DNA of 35,078 nt from Lachnospiraceae bacterium (GTDB lineage Bacteria; Bacillota; Clostridia; Lachnospirales; Lachnospiraceae): contig JAEDFR010000020.1 in the NCBI GenBank assembly GCA_016297945.1, positions 1 to 35,078 of the forward strand. Reading direction: 5' to 3'. Below are positions 26,310 through 33,699 of this stretch, one piece after another. The notes under the pieces are model-generated. The model had not been told where the DNA came from, searched no databases, and saw nothing but the letters and a program-made list of their open reading frames with translations. Both the position numbers and the translations under genes were made by a program. How positions within the stretch are numbered: position 1 is the stretch's first letter; every line of letters starts with the position of its first letter.

Positions 26310-27185
26310 ATGGATCAAAACTTACTGTCCGGATTGGGTGATATGGGACTTGGAAAATTAGAGGGTCTTGATATCTATGACTCGTCAGACAAGGATGGAA
26401 AAAACAGCAAAAATGAAAGTGCAGACAAAGAGCCGGTTGTGAGAGAGGAAGATTTTCTTTTTGACAAAACCTATGGCTGTCCGGTGTGCGATCGTGAGTT
26501 CAAGATCAAAGCGGTTCGAACCGGACGGGTGCGTGCCATGGAACCGGATATGGATTTGCGCCCGCGACACGAGCATATCGATACATTAAAATACGATATG
26601 ATTGCATGTCCCTATTGTGGTTATGCGGGGCATGGAAAGGGTTTTCAATATTTGACGCCAAGTCAGCGTAAAGCAGTCAAAGAAAATATCTGTAGTAGCT
26701 TTAAACCCAAAAAAGATGAGTCGTCGCTTCCCTATTATACTTACGAGGAAGCTCTCGAACGTCATAAGCTTGCATTGGTCAATGCAATCGTAAAGCGTGG
26801 AAAAGCAAGTGAAAAAGCATATATTTGTTTGAAGACCGGATGGCTTTTTCGTGGTATGCGAGAAGCTCTTTCGCCTGATGCACCGGATTATGACAAAAAA
26901 AAGCTGGAATACGAACAGACGGAAAATCAATTCTTAAGAAATGCATATGATGGCTTCATTCACGCAAGAGAAAGTGAATCATTTCCGATTGCAGGCATGG
27001 ATCAGATGACTCTTGATTTTCTCTTGGCAAATCTGGCAATCCGTTTTGAAGAATATGAAACGGCTTCCAGACTGGTGGCATCTTTATTGTCTTCTAAAAC
27101 AACGCCGGCGCGTATTAAGGACAAAGCAAGAGATTTGAAAATGATTATTTTAGAAAAATTGAGAGAGCAAAAAGCCAATGAATGA
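26310..27185 (+). CDS. DUF2225 zinc-finger-like protein
   Basis: The product is 291 aa from ATG 26310, behind AGGAGAAGG. After an acidic and polar N-terminus, CPVCDREF (about 52-59) and CPYCGY (about 99-104) provide two CxxC pairs that likely bind zinc. The helical remainder (about 110-285) has a TPR-like look (YICLKTGWLFRGM, LDFLLANLAIRFEEYETA). This matches DUF2225, which is widespread in clostridia and has no settled function. It overlaps the MocR-type regulator by 8 nt, so the two are probably translated together. Confidence 0.85.
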   Translation: MDQNLLSGLGDMGLGKLEGLDIYDSSDKDGKNSKNESADKEPVVREEDFLFDKTYGCPVCDREFKIKAVRTGRVRAMEPDMDLRPRHEHIDTLKYDMIACPYCGYAGHGKGFQYLTPSQRKAVKENICSSFKPKKDESSLPYYTYEEALERHKLALVNAIVKRGKASEKAYICLKTGWLFRGMREALSPDAPDYDKKKLEYEQTENQFLRNAYDGFIHARESESFPIAGMDQMTLDFLLANLAIRFEEYETASRLVASLLSSKTTPARIKDKARDLKMIILEKLREQKANE

Positions 27186-28626
27186 GCTGATGATTCCGTT
27201 ACAAAAAGATTCGGATGATCACCTGTATCTCCAGATTTACAATTATATAAAGAATGAAATCCGGAAAGGAAGCATGCCTGCCGGGCAAAAGCTTCCTTCT
27301 ACCCGGGCGCTTGCTGCTCATTTACAGATTGCAAGGAGTACGGTGGATTTTGCATATGGACAGCTCTTATCAGAGGGATATATTGAATCAATCCCCTATA
27401 AGGGCCATTTTGTTTGTGAAATCAGTGGTATTTACCAACCGGCGGAAATGACCGTTGTCGATGCAGAACAGGAAGTAGAAGAAGCGTATCTTTTTGATTT
27501 TTCACCAAACAGTATTGATATCAGTGCATTTCCTTTTGATACCTGGCGACGCATTTCCAAAACGGTTTTTTTGGATGAAGACAAAGATATATTTGCTTTA
27601 GGGGATGCGAGAGGAGATTACAGACTGCGACAGGCCATTTGCCATTATCTACATGGAAGTCGTGGGGTCCTTTGTACACCCGATCAGGTGATTGTCGGAG
27701 CAGGCAATGATTATCTGTTGATGCTTTTACAAAAAATACTGGGAAGCAATCACAGAGTTGCAGTAGAAAATCCGGCCTATATGAGGGCGGCCCGTATTTT
27801 TGCATCCGGTGGAGACTGCGTTTGTCCTGTTGAACTGGATGAAAATGGGATGCGGGTGGATTTGTTGCGTAAATCGGGGGCAGAAATTGCATATGTAACA
27901 CCGTCGCGTCAGTTTCCGACCGGTATTGTCATGCCTGTAGGAAGAAGGAATGAGATTCTGTCATGGGCGAACGAAGATGCGAAGCGTTTTATCATTGAAG
28001 ATGATTATGATAGTGAATTTCGCTATAAGGGAGTTCCTATTCCTTCATTGCAGGCCCTCGATAGAAAAGGGAAGGTTGTATATCTGGGTACCTTTTCCAA
28101 GTCCATAGCACCTGCCATACGTGTCAGTTATATGGTTCTTCCGCCAAAAATAGCGAAATTGTATGAAGAAAAGCTCTGGTTTGTTTCTTCAACAGTTTCC
28201 AGAATTGATCAGGCTATTCTATATCATTTTTTGGAAGAAGGGCATTTTGAACGTTATCTGAATAAGATGAGAAAGCTCTACAAAGGGAAACACGATCTGC
28301 TTTTGGATAAACTAAGACCATTTCGAAAGTATTTTGATATATCGGGTGAGCAGGCGGGGCTCCATGTAATCCTGACTGCCAGAGATCAAAGCCTGACCGA
28401 AGAAAGACTTTTGAAGCAGGCGAAAGAGCAGGAATGTCACGTTTACTGTATGAGTCATTACCGGCTGGATGATATGAAAAATGAGGCAATATCGAAAATG
28501 ACGGAGCAGAAAATGGGAGCAAAGGCAAAAAGTTTTGCAATGTTGATTTTAGGTTATGCGGCTTTGTCGGAGCATGAAATTTGTGAAGGCATTGAAAGAC
28601 TAAAAAAGGCGTGGAAAATAGAATAA
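27178..28626 (+). CDS. MocR/GntR-type transcription regulator with aminotransferase domain
   Basis: The product is 482 aa from ATG 27178, which overlaps the previous stop. Residues 1-75 form a GntR winged helix (LYLQIYNYIKNEIRKGSMP, KLPSTRALAAHLQIARSTVD). Residues about 110-480 are a class I aminotransferase fold, with VTPSRQFPTG, DDYDSEFRY and the PLP lysine Lys308 in GTFSKSIAPAIRV. MocR proteins use PLP as a sensing cofactor; PdxR relatives control vitamin B6 genes. No B6 gene is adjacent here, so the target is open. A long hairpin follows the stop. Confidence 0.9.
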   Translation: MNELMIPLQKDSDDHLYLQIYNYIKNEIRKGSMPAGQKLPSTRALAAHLQIARSTVDFAYGQLLSEGYIESIPYKGHFVCEISGIYQPAEMTVVDAEQEVEEAYLFDFSPNSIDISAFPFDTWRRISKTVFLDEDKDIFALGDARGDYRLRQAICHYLHGSRGVLCTPDQVIVGAGNDYLLMLLQKILGSNHRVAVENPAYMRAARIFASGGDCVCPVELDENGMRVDLLRKSGAEIAYVTPSRQFPTGIVMPVGRRNEILSWANEDAKRFIIEDDYDSEFRYKGVPIPSLQALDRKGKVVYLGTFSKSIAPAIRVSYMVLPPKIAKLYEEKLWFVSSTVSRIDQAILYHFLEEGHFERYLNKMRKLYKGKHDLLLDKLRPFRKYFDISGEQAGLHVILTARDQSLTEERLLKQAKEQECHVYCMSHYRLDDMKNEAISKMTEQKMGAKAKSFAMLILGYAALSEHEICEGIERLKKAWKIE

Positions 28627-28719
28627 AAACCGGCCATTTATTATTGTGTGTCTGATAAATTGGAATATTTCATCAAAGACCTGTGTTCACTTGGACACAC
28701 AATGATAAATGGCCGGTTT
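28627..28719. terminator. long hairpin between convergent genes (bidirectional terminator)
   Basis: Positions 28627-28652 and 28694-28719 are reverse complements over 26 nt with one mismatch. The 41-nt loop can form its own small stem. On the minus strand the stem is followed by a T-run (GGTTTTTATTC), giving a good terminator for the leftward gene; on the + strand only three Ts follow. The stem is much longer than an average terminator. Confidence 0.75.
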
Positions 28720-28765
28720 GCAGTTTGAGTGCAAAATTATGAAATGTAGAATGAATAAAACAAAA

Positions 28766-29107
28766 TTAAGCTTCTTCATCTTCTAAAGAAGTTGTTTCTG
28801 CTTCGCCTTCATCCTCATCTTCTTCATCAAAGAATTCTTCGACATCATCTTCTTTGGCTTTCGGTTTTTCTGTAGCATCAGAATTCTCCTCTTTAACCGG
28901 ATTTTCTTCCGCTTTTTCTGTACCGGGATTTAACTGTACATAATTGCGTTCGCTTTCACTGTCTTCTTCAAAGAAATCAAAGTCATCGTCATCATCTTCG
29001 TTATCGAAAAATGTTTCATCCTGTTTCTTTAAGTAGAAATATGCTCCTGCGGCTGCGGCACCGATGGTTGCGCCTAAGATCAATAGTGTATTTAATTTTT
29101 TAGCCAT
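28766..29107 (-). CDS. small acidic membrane protein
   Basis: The product is 113 aa. The start at 29107 (minus strand ATG) follows AAAGGAG; a longer in-frame start at 29143 lacks a site. One membrane helix (about 5-22, NTLLILGATIGAAAAGAYFY) is followed by a highly acidic, low-complexity region with runs of Asp and Glu to the end. The tail probably faces the cytosol or the outer face; the orientation is unclear. No family is recognised with confidence; YtxH-like small proteins have a similar plan. It is the only gene of its leftward unit. Confidence 0.75.
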   Translation of the reverse strand: MAKKLNTLLILGATIGAAAAGAYFYLKKQDETFFDNEDDDDDFDFFEEDSESERNYVQLNPGTEKAEENPVKEENSDATEKPKAKEDDVEEFFDEEDEDEGEAETTSLEDEEA

Positions 29108-29175
29108 GTATAACTCCTTTCCGGCATATATGATGCCTGTCACAGAACATATTTTTGCGTAATACCCCTATCTGT

Positions 29176-29218
29176 GAACTGATAGTTCTATTTTAATGGA
29201 AAACTTGCTATAAAACAA
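29176..29218 (-). promoter_or_regulatory. promoter and possible operator of the acidic membrane protein gene
   Basis: On the minus strand TTGTTT (29218-29213), a 17-nt spacer and TAAAAT (29195-29190) form a promoter. A palindrome GAACTgatAGTTC (29176-29188) overlaps the likely start site, where a repressor could bind. The palindrome is short and may be chance. Confidence 0.35.
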
Positions 29219-29369
29219 GATGCAGAACGCTATTTTTAGAATGTATTTATAGATTGAGCATGCAAATCCGGTGCCCGGGAAGAAACTTCATTTTATAGAC
29301 TTTATATAGAAATTATTATATGATAGTAGTGTTGAAAGTATATTTGCGAATGTATCTGACAAAACAACA

Positions 29370-29412
29370 GAATATATTTATTGTCACATCGAATTATATT
29401 TATTGTTATATC
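29370..29412 (+). repeat. two tandem copies of a 21-22-nt AT-rich unit
   Basis: GAATATATTTATTGTCACATC (29370-29390) is followed directly by a copy with three changes and one extra base (29391-29412). They lie 54-96 nt before the start of the LRR-DUF4214 gene at 29466, where paired regulator sites could be. Confidence 0.55.
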
Positions 29413-29465
29413 AAATGCATCATTATATATTAATTATAAAAAAGATTTTGTGGGAAGGTATCTGT

Positions 29466-31478
29466 ATGAAAAAGAAAACTATGAAAAAAATACTTGTTTT
29501 TGGGTGTGTACTATTGTTAGGAATTTCCCTAAGTACAGTTTTGGTAAATGCTACAACGCTTAGCGAAAATCAGATTGATCAGGAAGAGAATAAACTAAAT
29601 GTTGAAGTTGACTATGGTACGCTGGTAGAAAAAGGAGATTATGGAATACGCGAATATGATTATGAGCTTCATGCTTATAATAATGGATCAAATGTGCAGT
29701 GGGCTGTTTATAATTCCGGTACTTCTGCAAATCCTGACTATACACTGGTAATTTCCGGAACGGGACAGGCTACTTTTGCTGAAATTGTTTTCAATCAGGA
29801 TGATCCTGAAAATTCCACATTGGTTGCTCCATATGCAAAATATAGCCAATATATTACAAAAGGTGTTGTTGAAAACGGCGTAACCGATATAGGATATGGC
29901 AACTTTGCCTATTTAAAAAATCTGAAAACAGTATCCCTTCCTTCATCATTGACAGAAATAACATATTCTGCATTTGAGGGAAGCGGTATAGAAGAAATAT
30001 ATCTTCCGGACAGCATTACGATCATTCGAAATGATGCATTTTGTTTTTGCAGCAATCTGAAAAAAGTACGTTTCCCCAATAATTTAAGCTTGATTGAAAA
30101 TTATGCCTTTGGAAGGTGTACAAGCTTGAAAGAAATTGAACTCCCTGATTCATTAAAGGAAATTCCGAGCGGTTGTTTTGATTTTTGTTCCAATCTACAA
30201 AGAGTAAAACTGCCGAGATATTTGGAAAGCATTGGTCAAAGTGCTTTTGGAATGAATGAAAAATTGTGCGAAATTGATATTCCGGATACGGTTCAAAAAA
30301 TTGGTGCATTTAGTTTTCAGGGAGCAGACCTTTCCTATGTAAATTTGCCGGAAGGACTAAAGACCATCGAGGAAATGTCTTTTAATGGAGTAGAATTAGA
30401 ATATATTGAAATACCAAGTACGGTAACGAAGATAGAGACAAGGGCATTTAGTCATAATCATGCACTGAAAACGCTTGTGATACCGGAAAGCGTGACTTCG
30501 ATTGGTGAACTTTTGTTTCGGGAGAATACTTCACTGAAGGATTTATATCTGCCACCGTCTATTACCTATATCCCGGATAATAGTTTCGAATATTGTTCAC
30601 AAAATGTTACCATACATGGTGTGCCGGGAAGTGCAGCAGAGGCGTTTGCAAATAAATACTCCAACCTTACATTTGTGGGTGATTATAATAATGCACCGAA
30701 GGATATTGTGAGACCGGTTCGTCAGTTTGTAGAAAGATTGTATGATGTCTGTCTGAACCGGACATCTGATATGGAGGGGATCAATTACTGGACCAATGAG
30801 CTGGTAAGTAAAGCGACGAATGGCTCTTCGGTTGCATATGGATTTGTTTTTTCACCGGAATTTAAGAATCACAATTACTGCAATTCATGCTATGTAGAGC
30901 ATTTATACAAAGCCTTCATGGGCAGGGATTACGATGAAGAAGGAAAAGCATACTGGATTGGTCAGCTGGAAAGCGGACAGTCCAGAGAGGCGGTATTTAA
31001 TGGCTTTGCTTTGAGCCGGGAATTTTCCAATATCTGTAATGATTATGGTATTGAATTAGGAGCAGGTATAAATGCACCGGCTTATGGTACGATTCCCACA
31101 GGCAGGTGTTCCGGCTGTAATGCAGAAGATGGTGTAACTATATTTGTAAGAAGAATGTATCGTGTTTGTTTAGACAGAACCCCGGATGCGGGAGGACTAA
31201 ATTACTGGTGCTCACTTTTGTGGAATCAAAGTATGAGCGGAAGTGAGATTGCATATGGGTTTGTATTTTCACCGGAATTTCAAAGTAAAAATCTTTCGGA
31301 TGAAGAATATGTAGAATATTTATATAAGATTTTCTTTGACCGGTCATCGGATGCAGAAGGGAAGCAGTACTGGCTTGGACAATTAAGATCCGGAAGCAGC
31401 AAAAAAGAAGTGTTTGATGGTTTTACAGGAAGTAAGGAATTTGCTAATCTTTGTAATAAGTGCGGCATAAGGCGATAA
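29466..31478 (+). CDS. secreted BspA-like leucine-rich-repeat protein with C-terminal DUF4214 modules
   Basis: The product is 670 aa. ATG 29466 follows GGGAAGG and begins a proper signal peptide (MKKKTMKKILVFG, ending VNATT); an in-frame start at 29403 would add a non-signal extension. A unique region (about 30-120) contains NVQWAVYNSGTS. About ten LRR_5 units (about 125-400) follow, with LPDSITIIRNDAFCFCSNLK as a sample. The last 250 residues hold two pairs of DUF4214 units with VCLNRTSDMEGINYW and VCLDRTPDAGGLNYW, and a CxxC linker (CSGC) between pairs. Its DUF4214 part is closer to the broken gene at 4370 than to the genes at 445 and 2665. It is probably a surface-exposed binding protein. 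Confidence 0.88.
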   Translation: MKKKTMKKILVFGCVLLLGISLSTVLVNATTLSENQIDQEENKLNVEVDYGTLVEKGDYGIREYDYELHAYNNGSNVQWAVYNSGTSANPDYTLVISGTGQATFAEIVFNQDDPENSTLVAPYAKYSQYITKGVVENGVTDIGYGNFAYLKNLKTVSLPSSLTEITYSAFEGSGIEEIYLPDSITIIRNDAFCFCSNLKKVRFPNNLSLIENYAFGRCTSLKEIELPDSLKEIPSGCFDFCSNLQRVKLPRYLESIGQSAFGMNEKLCEIDIPDTVQKIGAFSFQGADLSYVNLPEGLKTIEEMSFNGVELEYIEIPSTVTKIETRAFSHNHALKTLVIPESVTSIGELLFRENTSLKDLYLPPSITYIPDNSFEYCSQNVTIHGVPGSAAEAFANKYSNLTFVGDYNNAPKDIVRPVRQFVERLYDVCLNRTSDMEGINYWTNELVSKATNGSSVAYGFVFSPEFKNHNYCNSCYVEHLYKAFMGRDYDEEGKAYWIGQLESGQSREAVFNGFALSREFSNICNDYGIELGAGINAPAYGTIPTGRCSGCNAEDGVTIFVRRMYRVCLDRTPDAGGLNYWCSLLWNQSMSGSEIAYGFVFSPEFQSKNLSDEEYVEYLYKIFFDRSSDAEGKQYWLGQLRSGSSKKEVFDGFTGSKEFANLCNKCGIRR

Positions 31479-31486
31479 TAAAAATG

Positions 31487-31524
31487 CCTTTAGTGGTTGA
31501 ATCCGCTAAAGGTGTTTTGCTTTT
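31487..31524 (+). terminator. intrinsic terminator
   Basis: CCTTTAGTGG (31487-31496) pairs with CCGCTAAAGG (31503-31512) with one wobble, followed by TGTTTTGCTTTT. It ends the LRR-DUF4214 gene. Confidence 0.75.
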
Positions 31525-31542
31525 GGCATCATGGCAGGTGAG

Positions 31543-31571
31543 TTGAAATGAAAAAATTCTTATGATAAGAT
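31543..31571 (+). promoter_or_regulatory. sigma-A-type promoter for the TetR gene
   Basis: TTGAAA (31543-31548), a 17-nt spacer and TAAGAT (31566-31571), 28 nt before the GTG start. Confidence 0.55.
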
Positions 31572-31598
31572 ATTTATAGTGTTGTGGAGGATCTGCTT

Positions 31599-32210
31599 GT
31601 GAACGAAAAATTTTTTGATTTAAAAAAAGAAAAACAGGATCGCATGATTAATGCAGCATTGAAGGTATTTGCTATCAATGGATATCAAAAGGCGAGTACA
31701 GATGATATTGTTAAAGAAGCTGGTATATCTAAGGGATTACTGTTTCACTATTTCGGCTCTAAGGCAGGTGCTTATACCTTTATGTATGAATACAGTTCCC
31801 GCTTTATGATGATGGAGCTTGAGAGGGCTGTCAGTCTGCGTGAAAAAGATTTGTTTCGTCTGTTGGAACAGATGGAAGAAGCAAAATCAGTTTTACTAAG
31901 TAATTATCCTTATATGCAAAAGTTTCTGCTAACTCATATGAGTTTAACGGATGAAAATATCAAAGAAGCCATTGCACCTTATGTAGATAAGGTGCCTCAG
32001 ATTATGGGGGAAATCATGGAGCGTGCGGATTATTCACGTATCAAAGATGGGGTTGATACGGATTTGTTGGTACGTACCATGTATTATGTCACAAGAGGTC
32101 TTATGGAAATGGCTCTTGTGACAGGAATGGGATCGGATGTTGTTTTAAAAGAAGCTGTGGCTTATTATGAAATGATGCGTTCCCAGTTTACAAAAGAAGA
32201 TTATTTGTAA
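31599..32210 (+). CDS. TetR-family transcription regulator
   Basis: The product is 203 aa. GTG 31599 is chosen because GGAGGA lies 7 nt before it; an upstream GTG (31584) falls at that site. The N-terminal DNA-binding domain (about 8-55) is typical: RMINAALKVFAINGYQKAST, then DIVKEAGISKGLLFHYFGSK. The helical C-terminal ligand domain (about 60-203) is not assignable. No efflux pump or enzyme gene is adjacent in the same direction, so the target is unclear. It shares a hairpin terminator with the convergent DUF6062 gene. Confidence 0.92.
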   Translation: MNEKFFDLKKEKQDRMINAALKVFAINGYQKASTDDIVKEAGISKGLLFHYFGSKAGAYTFMYEYSSRFMMMELERAVSLREKDLFRLLEQMEEAKSVLLSNYPYMQKFLLTHMSLTDENIKEAIAPYVDKVPQIMGEIMERADYSRIKDGVDTDLLVRTMYYVTRGLMEMALVTGMGSDVVLKEAVAYYEMMRSQFTKEDYL

Positions 32211-32212
32211 AA

Positions 32213-32264
32213 ATGACCGGTTTCAAATCTCAGATTTTGTTTTCTGACAGTTGAAACCGGTCAT
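32213..32264. terminator. bidirectional terminator between convergent genes
   Basis: ATGACCGGTTTCAA (32213-32226) is the exact reverse complement of TTGAAACCGGTCAT (32251-32264). TATTTTTG follows on the + strand and a weaker tract on the other side. It lies between the TetR and DUF6062 genes. Confidence 0.85.
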
Positions 32265-32286
32265 TATTTTTGTTCGTTCATATACA

Positions 32287-33048
32287 TTATTTGTTTTGTT
32301 GATAAAAAGGATCTGCCGGATAGCTTCCCCAGAGCTTTTGCATGCCGCGCTGGATGGAATCTTTGGAGTTTTTCCAGTCGGCATCTTTATTGCGGTAGTC
32401 AAATTTTTCAACAAGCCAGGCAATATCTTCACCAACCCGTTTCATGTTTTCCTGCATCAGTTCAAATAGAAGAGGATAAAATGCTTCCTTTTGTTTATCG
32501 TTTAATTGTCTGTCTGCTTCTGCGCAGATATCTCCAAAATGATGGAGGCATAATCCCTTACTTTTCTTTAACATTTCTGTCATTTCCTGCTCTTTTTTAT
32601 ACATATAAAAGAAGGTGTCCAGATAGCGCTGATAAGTCGTGGCAAATGAATTGCAGATGTAGCAGGACTGTTCTCTTTCTTTAATCCAGTTTGCCATGGA
32701 ATTGGTGCTATCTGTACTTTTTTTCATTTTGTTCATAAGTGAAACCTTGCCGGGAGAAAACATTTTAACCTGTTTGTCCAGTTCGCGGTTGATTTGGACA
32801 TAGTGGGTCTTTAAAATCCATGCATTTCCCAATGTATTTCCATATTCAAACATCTTTTTGAAATGGTTTCGACAAAATCCTGCCTGATCAGTCTGGCTAC
32901 GCATATCGCTTTCCATATAGGATGAGCCGGAGCCAAGGACAAGGTCCAAAAGATCCTGTTCTACATTTCTTTCAATGAAACAGAAAGGACATTCGTCATT
33001 TGCTAAAAAGGCATCGGTTAGTGGAATGGTATACAATGTTTCTTTCAT
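32287..33048 (-). CDS. DUF6062-like cysteine/histidine-rich protein
   Basis: The product is 253 aa, starting at 33048 behind AAGGAGAC. Two metal-site-like pairs are visible: CPFC with FCRNH in the first half (about 21-24 and 58-62) and CYIC with CLHH in the second half (about 129-132 and 167-170). The repeated CxxC...CxxH plan suggests two structural metal sites. The remainder is helical, with no signal peptide or membrane segment. I associate this pattern with DUF6062, which has no known function. It is a single-gene unit facing the TetR gene. Confidence 0.75.
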   Translation of the reverse strand: MKETLYTIPLTDAFLANDECPFCFIERNVEQDLLDLVLGSGSSYMESDMRSQTDQAGFCRNHFKKMFEYGNTLGNAWILKTHYVQINRELDKQVKMFSPGKVSLMNKMKKSTDSTNSMANWIKEREQSCYICNSFATTYQRYLDTFFYMYKKEQEMTEMLKKSKGLCLHHFGDICAEADRQLNDKQKEAFYPLLFELMQENMKRVGEDIAWLVEKFDYRNKDADWKNSKDSIQRGMQKLWGSYPADPFYQQNK

Positions 33049-33089
33049 AGGGGTCTCCTTTTGGATATGGGTTGTTTGGCATTTGATTT

Positions 33090-33313
33090 GTTTGCAATAT
33101 CTATGTTTTGGGAGTTTAGGCTAAGATGCTTTTTTGTCTAAGTATTTTGTAGGAAAGGGGATATAAAACGGACGCAAACGACGCACAATCGGCATCCTGC
33201 CTCAAATGCGTCTTTCGCAGCATCCATGCTGCGAATTGCTGACTGAAGAACAAAATACTAAGTCAAAATGCGCATCTTCACAATAAACTCACAAAACATA
33301 GATATTGCATACA
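33090..33313. repeat. 220-nt element with about 60-nt imperfect inverted-repeat ends
   Basis: The arm at 33090-33150 and the reverse complement of 33250-33313 agree over nearly their whole length. Shared blocks include GCAATATCTATGTTTTG, GAGTTTA, AAGATGC and AGTATTTTGT. The 99-nt core holds CGCAGCAT/ATGCTGCG as a perfect 8-bp hairpin (near 33216-33233) and GACGCA/TGCGTC. There is no credible ORF. It fits a MITE-like element or a large structured RNA, immediately upstream of the DUF6062 gene. Confidence 0.65.
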
Positions 33314-33339
33314 AAAATGTACAATGATGTTGGGAATCA

Positions 33340-33500
33340 AAAGATATTTTATTTCTTTGGTACCAACGGATTGCTACACATTTTATGTTTTCAGCATCTA
33401 AATCATTTGAAACTCGCCCAAATCGGGCTGCTTTTCGGATTTGTGTTTCCAATAGATATCTTTGCTGCCTCATACTTTGTTTTCTAGACTTTCTAAGCGG
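33340..33500 (-). repeat. longest copy of a dispersed intergenic repeat
   Basis: Read on the minus strand, its beginning matches 7631-7680 and its later part matches 26165-26275, so it joins the two partial copies. It can be read as a short protein-like frame (KAARFGRVSNDLDAEN), but the matching frames in the other copies contain stops. It is treated as a DNA repeat, not a gene. Confidence 0.6.
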
Positions 33501-33601
33501 TATGCGCACAAAGTATTATAATATTTAGTTTGTATTATTTTATAGAAAAAATCAACTTTATTTTTATTTCGCAAGCAGGATGCATATTTAGTCATTTTTT
33601 G

Positions 33602-33664
33602 CTGGCAAAACACAATATGATGTGTTATGATGTCATTCAAGAGGGTTTAAAGCCTTAAATGACA
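33602..33664 (+). promoter_or_regulatory. promoter and leader hairpin of the uracil permease gene
   Basis: CTGGCA (33602-33607), an 18-nt spacer and an extended -10 TGTTATGAT (TATGAT 33626-33631). A stem TGTCATTCAAG (33631-33641) with CTTAAATGACA (33654-33664) begins near the likely start site. Its loop AGGGTTTAAAGC loosely recalls a PyrR-type binding loop, but the match is weak. Confidence 0.4.
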
Positions 33665-33699
33665 TAATTATTTTCATACATGATGGGAGGAAAAAAGTA

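Noticed and set aside
33258..33509. 83-aa minus-strand ORF in the gap before the permease
   Set aside because: It spans both repeat-like elements, and the matching frames in the other repeat copies contain stops, so it is treated as repeat DNA, not a gene.
33631..33664. PyrR binding site before the uracil permease
   Set aside because: Only about two thirds of the specified positions fit the consensus I remember and no terminator/antiterminator pair is clear, so it is noted only as a leader hairpin.
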